DNA of 54,993 nucleotides from contig CAKTUU010000012.1 in the NCBI GenBank assembly GCA_934621505.1, positions 1 to 54,993 on the forward strand. Reading direction: 5' to 3'. Positions 40,677 to 49,909 of this stretch are shown one piece after another; positions within the stretch are counted from its first letter, which is position 1; the number at the start of each line of letters is the position of its first letter. Source of the DNA: an uncultured Clostridia bacterium (GTDB taxonomy: Bacteria; Bacillota; Clostridia; Christensenellales; Aristaeellaceae). Below the pieces are notes generated by a model. The model had not been told where the DNA came from. It was given only the letters and a program-made list of their open reading frames with translations, and ran no database searches. A program made the translations under genes and the position numbers.

Positions 40677-41965
40677 AAAAGCGGAGATGGATCTGGCTGC
40701 TGTGCGGCCTGCTGGCGGTGCAGCCTGCTTTGGCGGCGCAGACGGACGGGGCTGTACGGGTGGGGGAGGTCGTCTATGATGTACAGACGGTGCAAAATTC
40801 CCTGACGGCCAGCTATCAGATTTATACGGCCTCCGGCGTTACGCTGGATACAGCCCAAAAACAGCAGCTGACGGACAGTGTGCTGGAGCGCTTTGTGGGC
40901 TTGGGCGTGCTGGAAAACCAGCTGCGCAAGGCAGGACAGGCGGACATTGACGAGGCTGCCCGTCAGGCGCTGGACGAGCAGGCGCGGCAGGCCTACGAGG
41001 AGGCCTGGCAGCAGATGGCCCAGGCCATCCGGGAGGGCGCGCCCGACGCTACCGACCAGCAGATCAGCGCTTTTTTAACCCGGATGGGCTATACGCTGGA
41101 CGCGTACCGGCAGGAGGCGGAGCTGGCCCTGAAAAACCAGCGGCTGATCGCCCTGTACTGCGGGGATATTACCGTGACCGATCAGGACGCGCAGGAATAT
41201 TACGAGCAGCAGTATGTGTCCGTTTACCGGGAGCGCTATGAAAATAACATTCCCCTGTTTGAGCAGGAGGTGCTTCAGGAAGGCGGGCAAACCTACTATA
41301 TTCCACAGGGCTACCGGCGGGTGAAGCATATTGTGCTGGCGCTGCCCGAGGCAACCCAGACGGAACTGGCCGCCATGCAGCAGGAAAAGACGCAGCTGGA
41401 CCAGCAGGTTCAGCAGGCCTATGACGAGCTGGCCCAACAGGCCGCCGCGGACGGTCAGGTGGATCAGGCCCGGCAGGACTATCAGCAGGCCCAGGAAGCG
41501 GCGGAGCGGATGCAGCGGCAAATACAGACGCTGCTGGACGCCGCTAAAGACGCTGTGAAGGAACAAACCGACGCGATTGAGCGTGCGCTGGAAGCGGGCG
41601 AGAGCTTTGAAAGCCAGATGCGGCTGTATTCCTACGATACCGCCGTAGCGCCAGACGACGCGGGGTATCTGCTGCACGCCGATTCCCTCTTGTGGGACGA
41701 GGCCTTTCTACAGGCGGCACTGGCGCTGGAAAAGCCGGGGGATGTGTCCCGGCCCGTGGCCACGGCGGCGGGAATCCACATCATTTTGTACGCGGCGGAC
41801 GAGCCGTCCGGCCCGCTGCGGCTGACGGACGAGCAGTTTGCCCTGCTGAAGCAGGCGGCGCTGACGGACAGGCAGACCCGGCGGCTGGAAGAACTGGTAA
41901 GCCAGTGGCGCGGGGAATACGAGATTGAAACCCATCCGGAATGGCTGACGCTGGACGACGAATAG
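40673..41965 (+). CDS. Exported parvulin-type foldase (PrsA/SurA-like)
   Basis: This 430-residue protein has a signal peptide (about 1-21, cut near ALA-AQT) and a SurA_N-like helical chaperone region (about 30-160). A peptidyl-prolyl isomerase domain is opened by GYRRVKHIVLAL, interrupted by a long Gln-rich coiled coil (about 230-305), and closed by FLQAALALEKPGDVSRPVAT and GIHIILYA. There is no lipobox at a sensible place, so unlike PrsA it is probably not a lipoprotein. It likely helps fold the 1620-residue wall protein that follows 12 bases later. Confidence 0.82.
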   Translation: MKKRRWIWLLCGLLAVQPALAAQTDGAVRVGEVVYDVQTVQNSLTASYQIYTASGVTLDTAQKQQLTDSVLERFVGLGVLENQLRKAGQADIDEAARQALDEQARQAYEEAWQQMAQAIREGAPDATDQQISAFLTRMGYTLDAYRQEAELALKNQRLIALYCGDITVTDQDAQEYYEQQYVSVYRERYENNIPLFEQEVLQEGGQTYYIPQGYRRVKHIVLALPEATQTELAAMQQEKTQLDQQVQQAYDELAQQAAADGQVDQARQDYQQAQEAAERMQRQIQTLLDAAKDAVKEQTDAIERALEAGESFESQMRLYSYDTAVAPDDAGYLLHADSLLWDEAFLQAALALEKPGDVSRPVATAAGIHIILYAADEPSGPLRLTDEQFALLKQAALTDRQTRRLEELVSQWRGEYEIETHPEWLTLDDE

Positions 41966-41977
41966 GAGGTTCCCGCA

Positions 41978-44900
41978 ATGATGAAACGGCTGCTCTCTCT
42001 TCTGCTTACGCTGTCAATGCTGCTGTGCGCCGCGCCCGGCCTGGCGGAAAAGACGGTTCCCACCCTGAGCCCCGCCGAAATTTCCGCCCTGCAAACCCTT
42101 GCGGGCGACGCGCAAACCGGCAGCCAGTGGCATGAAGGCATGAACCCTTCCCCGTCCATGAACGCGCTGCAAATGTGGCAGTGGACCGACTGGTTCCTGT
42201 CGGAAAAACTGCGCAGTCTGCTGGGGGCGGCGCAGGATTACATCCAGCTGGTGGCCCGGCTGCAAAACCAGACCATCCAAAACGCCGTCAGCGATTTGGA
42301 ATGGCAGCTGCGCACGCTGGAGGACCAGCTGACCTATTTTGAGGAGCAGCTGGAAAACGGCCGGCTGGCCATCCTGAACGGTGTCAGCCTGTACCAGAAT
42401 GCCAGCGCTTCCGCCGCCGACCGCATCCGGGCTTACGACCGCATGATGGAGGCTAAGGGGGAAATTGAGCAGGCCATTCAAACCATCAGCGCCAATTACC
42501 CTTCCTATACCAGTCTGGTGGACCAGTGCAACGATAAAATGCTGGATGTGCCCATCAGCCGCAACTTTTTACAGGCCCAGGGAGCGAATGCCGATAGCCT
42601 GACGCAGGAAGCGCGCCGCCTGGAAGCGCTGGAAAACGCGGACGATGCGCTGGACTTTGATGTAAACGTCATTTCCACCAAGCAGATTTGCGTGGTGGTA
42701 TACGACCGGGACAAAAAGCCCCTGTCCGGGGCCAATGTGCATCTGGTCAACAGCAGGGATTCCCGGCGCGTCAAGGATCAAACCACCGATTCTGAAGGCC
42801 GGGCGGTGTTTTGGGTGTCCGATCTGGGCGCGGATGAAAAAACGGATATGAAGCTGAACCTGCGCGTTACCGCGGAGGGTTACCGGATTCACGAGATTCA
42901 AACCGTCAAAATCCGCGGCGGTGAAATGACCGCCGCCTATCTGGAAAAGGACGACCAGACCCCGTACCTGATTATGGGCTGCTTTAACGGCCGGGATATT
43001 TTAAACGAACAAAATACCTATTACTATTCCAAAAAGAACAACATCGACCATACCTTTTCCGTCAAGCTGTACTGCTCCGGCAGCGGCGTGCTGGAGCTGC
43101 GTTATCCCACCGACGCGGAGGGAAAGACGTTTCAAACCGTCAAGCGGGACTTTACCGCCAGCGACAGCGACCAGACGGTGTTTACCTTCAAGGGCAAATG
43201 GCTGAGCCTGCTGCACCCGGAGGCCAAGGTGTCCTTCCAGATTACCACCGGGGGCAAAACCTATGATTTTGATACCCAGATGAAGCTGGAAAAGCCGGTG
43301 GTGGACGAGCCCTTCTTTGACCACAGCGCGCTGTTTTCCTTCACCAGCGGATCAGGCGGCTTTGGCTTTACCATTCCCGGCGATTTGCCCTTTATAAGCG
43401 GCAGCAAAGTGTCCATTTCCATTCCGGGCAATTATCCCACGTTTATGATCTTGCCCTCCGGTCTGGGCATGCTGTCCTGGGGCTATGATTTTGCCCCGGA
43501 AAGCACCGGCTGGCAAACCGATGACGCCCAGGACCAGCAGCGGGCCATTAAGGAATTTGAAAAGAAATCCGCCGCTGACAAGCTGCTGGCGGCGGCCGGG
43601 GTGTACCGCAATATCAACACCACCACCGAGCCCAAAACCCTGGGCAATTACGGCGCGCATGTTACGCCCTTTGTGGCCATGCAGGGCCTGTACCGCCGCA
43701 GCGACCAGTCTTTTGAGCTGCGCGGCAACGCTGGCGCCACCATTTCCTTTGAGGCGGGCATCACCCAGACCTTCACCATTGGCCCCGTGCCCTTTTTCGC
43801 CGGGGCGGACTTCAGCATGGGGGTCAGCTTTGGCGTGGGCGTCAGCCTGAATATGAAGGCGGAGCTGGAAAAAGGGCTGCTGAAGGTAAAGGAAGGCCCG
43901 GTGATTGGCTACGACAGCGGACTGAGCGTTTCCTTCCGGCTGGAGGTGGGCGGAACCATCGGCATGGGCCTGAAAGATATACTGTCCGTGGCCTTCCGCG
44001 GCTATGGCTACATCAATCCCATCGTCCACTTTACCACGCCCCAGGTAACCGCCGAGGCCCGGGTGGGCATGGGCTTCCAGGTGACGCTGCGCGCCCTGTT
44101 CCTGAAGTGGAGCTCAACCCTGTGGGAGGGCGATATTCCCTTAAACCAGACCGCGCCCATGGTCATGAACGCCTCCGGCGTGCAGGTAAGCCAGCGGGAT
44201 GATACCGGCGCGGAGAAACCCAGGCCGTCCGCCCTTGGGGTGGCGGCGGTGGGAAACAGCGGCGTAGAGCCCACCACGACCCAGCAGCTGTTTGACCGCA
44301 TCGACTGCGCGGCGGGGAACTTCCAGTATGTGGTGATCGAGAACGACACCTATCTGTTCTGGATTCAGCCCGGCAAAGGAACGGATGATTGGGAACGGGT
44401 GAACTGGTATAACCTGAACGATTTGACCAAGCACGGACAGGTTACCTGGAGCGATAGCCGGGCCCCGTCCGCCAAACGCAACAATACAGACCGCCCCTAC
44501 AAGGAATGGTTTGTGGACTACGACTTTACCGTGGAGGCCAGCCGGGACATTCAGGGACTTACCAGCAATTTCTGCGCCCTGACCATTTTGAGCGGCAGGT
44601 TCGGCACCCCCACCTCTCCGGATGAACCCAACCGTCCCCAGGACGCCTGCATGGCGTCGGTGCTGATGCAACGGCAGCAGGACGGCTCTTTGCGGGTGGC
44701 GTATTATGTCGAGGAGTATCTGTCGGGCAGATTTACCCAAAACAGTTATCCCACCATGCCGGAGGTATTCCTGACGGCTACAACCACGCTGCAATCCGTC
44801 TATATGATCAGCACCTTTGTCTGTTCCGACGAAAAGCAAATTCACGGTCTGGTCAGCAGCGGCGCGCAAAAAGCGGAAGATTTTCGATGCAATGCTCTGC

Positions 44901-46840
44901 AGGGCGACTTTTCGGATAAGGCGGACATCGCCCGTTACCATGTGGGCGAACCTACGGCCACTTCCGGCGGAACGCCGGAGGACGACAAAATGAACTTTTA
45001 TTCCCTGAGCAGTCAGGGAACGTTGTCCAGCATCCGAAAAGACGGACGAAGAGAACTGGCGAAGGGGAATATTATCAACTTCCGGGTTGTGACCCGCATC
45101 AACGGCGCGAATGACCAGGACACCCTGTTCTATCTGGAAAGAGTGCTGACGGAGGAAGGCGGGTACATTCACCGGCTGAAGGGCGTGACGCTGTGGCCGC
45201 AATTCCCGTCCAAGCCCGTTACCGTAACCGATTACGATGTGGAGGTAAACGCGGACTATTTTGATACCGTCAAGTTTGGCGACGGCCTTTACCTGTACTG
45301 GACGGAATGCTCCACCCCCAATACCAGCGTGGTGCCCGACGCCAAGGAGGAATATCTGGTGCGCTGCGTGCGCTACGACCCGGATACCGACACCGTGTGC
45401 GATCCCTTTACCCTTGTGCAGCTGAAGAAAAGCCCCTCCAGCGTGAAATTGCAGAACACGGGCACCGGCTTCTACGCGGTGGATTTGGGCAATGCCAACG
45501 GCTCCTACCTGCGCCAGTCCCTGACCCGGTTTACCTATGATCTGGTCATGGCCGCCGAATTGCAGGCCGCCGTGCCCAACGACCCCTGCGTGTGCGCCGG
45601 AGACTATATCGATCTGGTTTTCTCTGTGCGCAATACCGGCAACCTGCCCCTTTCCAGCCTGGATGTGGACGTTAAAAACGGCGGTACGCTCATTCAGACG
45701 CTGCATATCGACTGCACCCAGCCGAAGAAAAGCACCAACACGTTCCATACCGCCAATGGCGTGCAGACGGGCGAGTACACCGTGCGCCGGGTGGACGGCA
45801 TGTATGACGCGCTGAACGGCGACAGCTGGGAGATTACCAGCACCAGCAGCAACGGCGTAACCACTCAGCGCAGCGTGCGCACCACCCTGCTGATGCCTGG
45901 GGATACCCACAGCTATAAGGCCAAACTGCTGATTCCCGCCGACTGGGACGGCAAGGTGGCCCTTACGGCGGAAATCGCCCAGGTGGTGGGAGCCACCCGG
46001 TATGGGGCCCTGCTGACCCAGAATGGCGTCCCTCTGTCTGACCAGTTGATGACCACCGACATGGCGAACGGCCAGACGGTGCTGATGCGCCTGGATAAGG
46101 AAAACGCTTCCCCCCGGATTGTGGATACCGATTCTCATGACCTGATGCTGAGCGCCCAGCCCTTTGACCGGGACGGCGAAACCTGTGTGCGAATCAGCAT
46201 TTTAAACCGCAGCGCCAATACCCAGTCCAGCGTGGTGCCCACGCTGACGGCTTCCGCCAATGGGCAGATTCTGTTCAGCCACACCTTCCGCATCGCCATG
46301 GAGGATGACTATGGCTATACCATGGACATTCCCCTGCAAACGCTGACGGCTGGCCGCCGTCTGGAAGAGCTGGACCTGAATGTGGGTTCCGAGGCGGATT
46401 ATGAGGAATTTGCGGGTGGGGACAACCATGTGCGGCTTTCTCTGACACCTCACCTGTATATTGCCCGGCAGCCGGAAAGCCTGTCCCTTTTGGAAAAACA
46501 GGACGCGCTGTTTACCGTTTTGGCGGGCGGCGGGCAGCGGCCGTACCGCTATCAGTGGCAGCGGCAAAACGCCGCGGGCCTGTGGGTGGATATTGCCGGG
46601 GCCAATCAGGACGTTTACCAGATCGCCGGGGTCACGCTGGCACAGACCGGGCTGACCCTGCGCTGTGTGGTAACGGACGATGCGGGCAGCAGCGTAACTT
46701 CCGAACCCGCCGTGCTGACGGTGGTCAACCTGCCCCAAACCGGCGACGGGGCGCGGCCCTGGCTGTGGGGCGCGCTGGCGCTTGCGTCCGCGGCCGCCTG
46801 GATAACGCTGCTGCATTTGCGGCGCAGGGCCAGAGGCTGA
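41978..46840 (+). CDS. Giant LPQTG wall-anchored surface protein
   Basis: The 1620-residue protein has a signal peptide (MMKRLLSLLLTLSMLLCAAP), a helical region with coiled coil (about 60-210), and a carboxypeptidase-regulatory/CnaB-like domain (about 230-315, ICVVVYDRDKKPLSGANVHL). A very long beta-rich middle includes a porin- or barrel-like Gly-rich stretch (about 455-690). An Ig-like domain lies near 1500-1580 (PYRYQWQRQNAAG). The C terminus carries the sorting signal LPQTGD at about 1585, a hydrophobic helix and RRRARG. It should be exported by Sec, folded with help of the preceding foldase and anchored by the sortase of this region. Its ligand is unknown. AGGAGG lies before the ATG. Confidence 0.82.
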   Translation: MMKRLLSLLLTLSMLLCAAPGLAEKTVPTLSPAEISALQTLAGDAQTGSQWHEGMNPSPSMNALQMWQWTDWFLSEKLRSLLGAAQDYIQLVARLQNQTIQNAVSDLEWQLRTLEDQLTYFEEQLENGRLAILNGVSLYQNASASAADRIRAYDRMMEAKGEIEQAIQTISANYPSYTSLVDQCNDKMLDVPISRNFLQAQGANADSLTQEARRLEALENADDALDFDVNVISTKQICVVVYDRDKKPLSGANVHLVNSRDSRRVKDQTTDSEGRAVFWVSDLGADEKTDMKLNLRVTAEGYRIHEIQTVKIRGGEMTAAYLEKDDQTPYLIMGCFNGRDILNEQNTYYYSKKNNIDHTFSVKLYCSGSGVLELRYPTDAEGKTFQTVKRDFTASDSDQTVFTFKGKWLSLLHPEAKVSFQITTGGKTYDFDTQMKLEKPVVDEPFFDHSALFSFTSGSGGFGFTIPGDLPFISGSKVSISIPGNYPTFMILPSGLGMLSWGYDFAPESTGWQTDDAQDQQRAIKEFEKKSAADKLLAAAGVYRNINTTTEPKTLGNYGAHVTPFVAMQGLYRRSDQSFELRGNAGATISFEAGITQTFTIGPVPFFAGADFSMGVSFGVGVSLNMKAELEKGLLKVKEGPVIGYDSGLSVSFRLEVGGTIGMGLKDILSVAFRGYGYINPIVHFTTPQVTAEARVGMGFQVTLRALFLKWSSTLWEGDIPLNQTAPMVMNASGVQVSQRDDTGAEKPRPSALGVAAVGNSGVEPTTTQQLFDRIDCAAGNFQYVVIENDTYLFWIQPGKGTDDWERVNWYNLNDLTKHGQVTWSDSRAPSAKRNNTDRPYKEWFVDYDFTVEASRDIQGLTSNFCALTILSGRFGTPTSPDEPNRPQDACMASVLMQRQQDGSLRVAYYVEEYLSGRFTQNSYPTMPEVFLTATTTLQSVYMISTFVCSDEKQIHGLVSSGAQKAEDFRCNALQGDFSDKADIARYHVGEPTATSGGTPEDDKMNFYSLSSQGTLSSIRKDGRRELAKGNIINFRVVTRINGANDQDTLFYLERVLTEEGGYIHRLKGVTLWPQFPSKPVTVTDYDVEVNADYFDTVKFGDGLYLYWTECSTPNTSVVPDAKEEYLVRCVRYDPDTDTVCDPFTLVQLKKSPSSVKLQNTGTGFYAVDLGNANGSYLRQSLTRFTYDLVMAAELQAAVPNDPCVCAGDYIDLVFSVRNTGNLPLSSLDVDVKNGGTLIQTLHIDCTQPKKSTNTFHTANGVQTGEYTVRRVDGMYDALNGDSWEITSTSSNGVTTQRSVRTTLLMPGDTHSYKAKLLIPADWDGKVALTAEIAQVVGATRYGALLTQNGVPLSDQLMTTDMANGQTVLMRLDKENASPRIVDTDSHDLMLSAQPFDRDGETCVRISILNRSANTQSSVVPTLTASANGQILFSHTFRIAMEDDYGYTMDIPLQTLTAGRRLEELDLNVGSEADYEEFAGGDNHVRLSLTPHLYIARQPESLSLLEKQDALFTVLAGGGQRPYRYQWQRQNAAGLWVDIAGANQDVYQIAGVTLAQTGLTLRCVVTDDAGSSVTSEPAVLTVVNLPQTGDGARPWLWGALALASAAAWITLLHLRRRARG

Positions 46841-46885
46841 CATGTCAATGCGATCTTTTTGCGCAAATCGTCCAAAAAAATCAGG

Positions 46886-46914
46886 TTGACAGATAAGTCA
46901 AGACTTGCTATATT
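46886..46914 (+). promoter_or_regulatory. Promoter of the aldolase gene
   Basis: TTGACA (46886-46891), 17 bases, TATATT (46909-46914), with TGC directly before the -10 (extended). The leader to the start codon is about 75 bases and shows no strong fold. Confidence 0.8.
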
Positions 46915-46995
46915 TTCGATAAGACGCATAGATTTCCCGATTTACATCAGCGCCGATGATTTTTTTGCAGAAAACGTAAAGGAGGAAAATTCCCC

Positions 46996-47952
46996 ATGGA
47001 AATGATTGAAAAGCTCTCTCTGGCCGGTATTGTTCCGGTTATTAAGGTAGAGGACGCCGCCGACGCGGTGCCGCTGTGCAAAGCGCTGTCGGACGGCGGT
47101 CTGCCTGTGGCGGAGATCACCTTCCGCTCTGACGCGGCGGAGGAGGCCATCCGCCTGGTGCATGCCCAGCTGCCGGACGTGATTCTGGGCGCGGGCACCG
47201 TGCTGACCAAGGATCAGGTAGACCGGGCCGTTGCGGCGGGCGCTACCTACATTGTATCCCCCGGCATCAATCCCGAGATTGTCAAGCACTGCCAGGAAAA
47301 GGGCGTGCCCATCGTGCCCGGCTGCGCCAACCCCAGCGACATCGAGGTGGCCCTGAGCCTGGGCCTGAAAACCGTCAAGTTCTTCCCTGCGGAAGCTCTG
47401 GGCGGCCTGAAGCTGATTAAGGCCATGGCGGCTCCCTACGGCGGCGTTACCTTCCTGCCTACCGGCGGCGTCAACGAGCAGAACCTGAACGAGTACCTGT
47501 CCTTCTCCAAAATCGTGGCCTGCGGCGGCAGCTGGATGGTGCCCGCCGACGCGGTGGCCGCCAAGGACTGGAAGCGCATTGAGGACATTACCCGCAGCGC
47601 GGTAAACAAGATGCTGGGCCTGGAGGTCAAGCATATCGGCATTAACAGCGGCAGCCCCGAAAAGTCCATGGAGGACGCCAAGGCGCTGAGCCGCCTGCTG
47701 GGCTGGCCCATTGACGAGCATAAGAACGCCAACTTTGTGGGCGACGGCTTTGAAGTGATGAAGATTCCCTTCCGTGGGGAAAAGGGCCATGTGGCCATTG
47801 CCTGCAACAATATCAAGCGGGCCCGCTGGCACATGGAGCGCCGCGGCTTCGTCTTTGACGATGACAGCGTGATCATGAAGGACGGCAAAATGCGCGCGAT
47901 TTACCTCAAGGACGATATCGCCGGGTTTGCCTTCCACCTGCTGCAAAAGTAA
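46996..47952 (+). CDS. eda: KDPG/KHG aldolase fused to a VOC-like domain
   Basis: The protein has 318 residues. Residues 1-205 are a class I aldolase that splits 2-keto-3-deoxy-6-phosphogluconate to pyruvate and glyceraldehyde 3-phosphate (Entner-Doudoroff or hexuronate breakdown). Signatures: the catalytic Glu in VAEITFRSD, GAGTVLT, and the Schiff-base Lys in LKTVKFFPAEA, then FLPTGGV. Residues 210-318 form a vicinal-oxygen-chelate/glyoxalase-like domain (VKHIGINSGSPEKSMEDAK) of unknown role. The gene is alone, with its own promoter, and no other sugar acid genes lie nearby. Confidence 0.88.
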   Translation: MEMIEKLSLAGIVPVIKVEDAADAVPLCKALSDGGLPVAEITFRSDAAEEAIRLVHAQLPDVILGAGTVLTKDQVDRAVAAGATYIVSPGINPEIVKHCQEKGVPIVPGCANPSDIEVALSLGLKTVKFFPAEALGGLKLIKAMAAPYGGVTFLPTGGVNEQNLNEYLSFSKIVACGGSWMVPADAVAAKDWKRIEDITRSAVNKMLGLEVKHIGINSGSPEKSMEDAKALSRLLGWPIDEHKNANFVGDGFEVMKIPFRGEKGHVAIACNNIKRARWHMERRGFVFDDDSVIMKDGKMRAIYLKDDIAGFAFHLLQK

Positions 47953-47967
47953 AAAACGGCTTTATCC

Positions 47968-48236
47968 ATACCCCGCCGTAATACCGGCGGGGTATCAGAC
48001 TGTCGAAAAACCCTGGGAGGCATCGGAGGGCCGCAGCCCTCCGATTTTGGTTCCGAAACCGGCGGCGTGTACGTCGGTTTCGGCTGCCTTGCGCAGCAAG
48101 GCTTTCCTTACGCTCTTTGCCGCCCGGCGAGCCGCAGGCGAGTAGGCAAAGAGCGCTTCCCGTCAGAAAAGATCGCCCTCAGGCGAGCTTTTTTGACGGC
48201 CTGATACCCCGCCGCAATACCGGCGGGGTATTTGCA
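47968..48236. repeat. Intergenic chain-of-hairpins element with inverted terminal hairpins
   Basis: This fills the gap between aldolase and glycosyltransferase genes; no protein gene was seen in it. The two ends are inverted copies of about 43 bases, each itself a hairpin (ATACCCCGCC with GGCGGGGTAT) followed by CAG and GTC-AAAAA. Inside are further perfect or near-perfect hairpins: 48022-48045 (ATCGGAGGGC), 48053-48083 (CCGAAACCG), 48086-48102 (GCCTTGC), 48111-48155 (CGCTCTTTGCC) and 48162-48197 (GTCAGAAAAGATCGCC, one mismatch). It can terminate the aldolase transcript, and its layout suggests a mobile or multi-copy repeat. The element at 35121-35330 is similar in plan. Confidence 0.8.
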
Positions 48237-48260
48237 TATCCACATCAAATGCGCTATACT
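48232..48260 (+). promoter_or_regulatory. Promoter of the glycosyltransferase-feo operon
   Basis: TTGCAT (48232-48237), 17 bases, TATACT (48255-48260). The -35 element overlaps the right end of the hairpin element, so that repeat may supply part of the promoter. No Fur-box-like inverted repeat was recognised nearby. Confidence 0.7.
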
Positions 48261-48319
48261 TAAAGCCATTATACCGCCATTATTCCATTGAAATTTTTGG
48301 CAAGGAGGTTTTGTTGCGA

Positions 48320-49639
48320 ATGCGTATCACCATGGTTTGCATAGGCTCAACGGGCGATGTGCGCCCCTATATTGTGCTGGCCCGCGAGTTAAAGGCGCGG
48401 GGCCACGATATCGCCATCTGCGCCTTTGCAAGTTTTGCTGACACGGTTCAGCGCGAGGGCCTGCGCTTTATGCCCATCAACGGCGATGTGAAGGATTTTA
48501 TGGCAAAGCTGCTGAATGGGTCCAGCGGCGTGCAGTACCTGAAGCAGGTGAAGGAAGCGATGGTTCCCTATCTGGGCAGCTTCCTGACGGATTTGGAAAA
48601 CGCCTGCGCCGATGCGGACGCGATTATCTCCACCTATTTTGGCGAGGTGGTGAAATCCATCGCAGAGGTGCGGCATGTGCCGTTCATCCAGACCCATTTT
48701 TATCCCATGGATAAAAACCCGGAAACGCCCATCGCGTCCGCGCCGGGACAGCGGGCGGGCAAGGCGTGGAATCTGGCCAGCTATCAGATCGGCTACTTTG
48801 CCATCAGCGCGGTGGAGCGCTATTACCTGGCGGATTGGCGGCAGGCTCACGGCATGTCGCCCCGCAAGCTGGAATCCACCCCGAATTACGAGCTGAACGG
48901 GCACATCATTCCCGTTTTGTACGCCATGAGCCCGCTGGTGATGCCCCGGCCCACCAGCTGGGGGGCCAACATTCACATGACCGGCTATTGGCTGGATAAC
49001 CGGCAAAGCAGTGACTATCAGCCGGAGCCGGAACTGGCGGCTTTTCTGGAAAAAGGGCCGAAGCCGGTGTATATCGGCTTCGGGTCCATGGTCAGCGGCG
49101 ATATGGACGAAACCCTGTCCATTGTGCTGGAGGCGGTAAAGCGCAGCGGCGTGCGCGCGGTACTGGCCAGGGGCTGGGGCGGCGGCGATGTGTCCGCCCA
49201 GGGCCGGGACGATGTGTACATGACCGGGTTTGTGCCTCACGACTGGCTGTTTCAGCAGGTATGCGCCGTGGTGCATCACGGCGGCGCGGGCACGCTGGCG
49301 GCGGGGCTGCTGGCCGGCAAGCCCACGCTGGTGATTCCCTTTGGGGGCGATCAGCCCTTCTGGGCCAACCGGGCCCGGGAAATGGGCGTCGGCCCCAACC
49401 CCATCCCCCGGGAAAAGCTGACCGTAGCCAGGCTGACCAAGGCCCTGATGAAACTGACGACCACCAAAAAATACAGCGTGGCCGCCCGGGAAATCGGTCT
49501 GCGGCTGCGGATGGAAAACGGCGCGCACATTGCCGCGGATATTATCGAACACGAATTGCGCAAATGGCTGCGTGAGGAGGGCCGCGAACCGGTTCTGGTG
49601 CGGCCCGATGATAACCCACAAAGAAAGGAGACACTTTGA
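48320..49639 (+). CDS. UGT-type glycosyltransferase (GT1/MGT-like)
   Basis: This 439-residue GT-B fold enzyme resembles sterol/macrolide glucosyltransferases: an N-terminal CIGSTGDVRPYIVLARELKA, a central VYIGFGSM, and the C-terminal sugar-nucleotide site VHHGGAGTLAAGLLAGKP followed by PFGGDQPFWA. It moves a sugar from a nucleotide sugar to a lipid or small molecule; the acceptor cannot be told. ATG 48320 is chosen; TTG 48311 and 48314 are alternatives close to the AAGGAGG. The stop lies one base before feoA, so it is co-transcribed with the iron genes, an unusual pairing. Confidence 0.85.
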   Translation: MRITMVCIGSTGDVRPYIVLARELKARGHDIAICAFASFADTVQREGLRFMPINGDVKDFMAKLLNGSSGVQYLKQVKEAMVPYLGSFLTDLENACADADAIISTYFGEVVKSIAEVRHVPFIQTHFYPMDKNPETPIASAPGQRAGKAWNLASYQIGYFAISAVERYYLADWRQAHGMSPRKLESTPNYELNGHIIPVLYAMSPLVMPRPTSWGANIHMTGYWLDNRQSSDYQPEPELAAFLEKGPKPVYIGFGSMVSGDMDETLSIVLEAVKRSGVRAVLARGWGGGDVSAQGRDDVYMTGFVPHDWLFQQVCAVVHHGGAGTLAAGLLAGKPTLVIPFGGDQPFWANRAREMGVGPNPIPREKLTVARLTKALMKLTTTKKYSVAAREIGLRLRMENGAHIAADIIEHELRKWLREEGREPVLVRPDDNPQRKETL

Positions 49640-49640
49640 T

Positions 49641-49880
49641 ATGGAAAAGACGCTGGCGGATTTGAAGCCCGGCGAAACCGGCATTGTGGATGGAATTGGC
49701 GGCGAGGACGCGCTGCACCGTCATCTGCTGGATATGGGCATTACCCCCGGGGTAAAGGTGCTGCTGCAAAAAACGGCGCCTATGGGCGACCCGGTGGAAA
49801 TTCATCTGCGGGGCTACGCGCTGACCCTTCGGCTGGACGACGCGCGAAAAATTACACTCAAAGCACCATCCTCTAACTAA
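49641..49880 (+). CDS. feoA: Ferrous iron transport protein A
   Basis: This 79-residue SH3-like protein has the FeoA pattern (LADLKPGETGIVDGI, LHRHLLDMGITPG, GDPVEIHLRGYALTLR). FeoA assists FeoB in Fe(II) uptake at the inner face of the membrane. AGAAAGGAG precedes the ATG. It is followed by feoB after 29 bases. Confidence 0.93.
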   Translation: MEKTLADLKPGETGIVDGIGGEDALHRHLLDMGITPGVKVLLQKTAPMGDPVEIHLRGYALTLRLDDARKITLKAPSSN

Positions 49881-49909
49881 ATAACGTGGGAAAAAGTGGG
49901 GCGTCTTTT

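Noticed and set aside
44141..46138. A 665-codon minus-strand frame opposite the giant wall protein
   Set aside because: Shadow frame without start signals; the plus strand has signal peptide and sorting signal.
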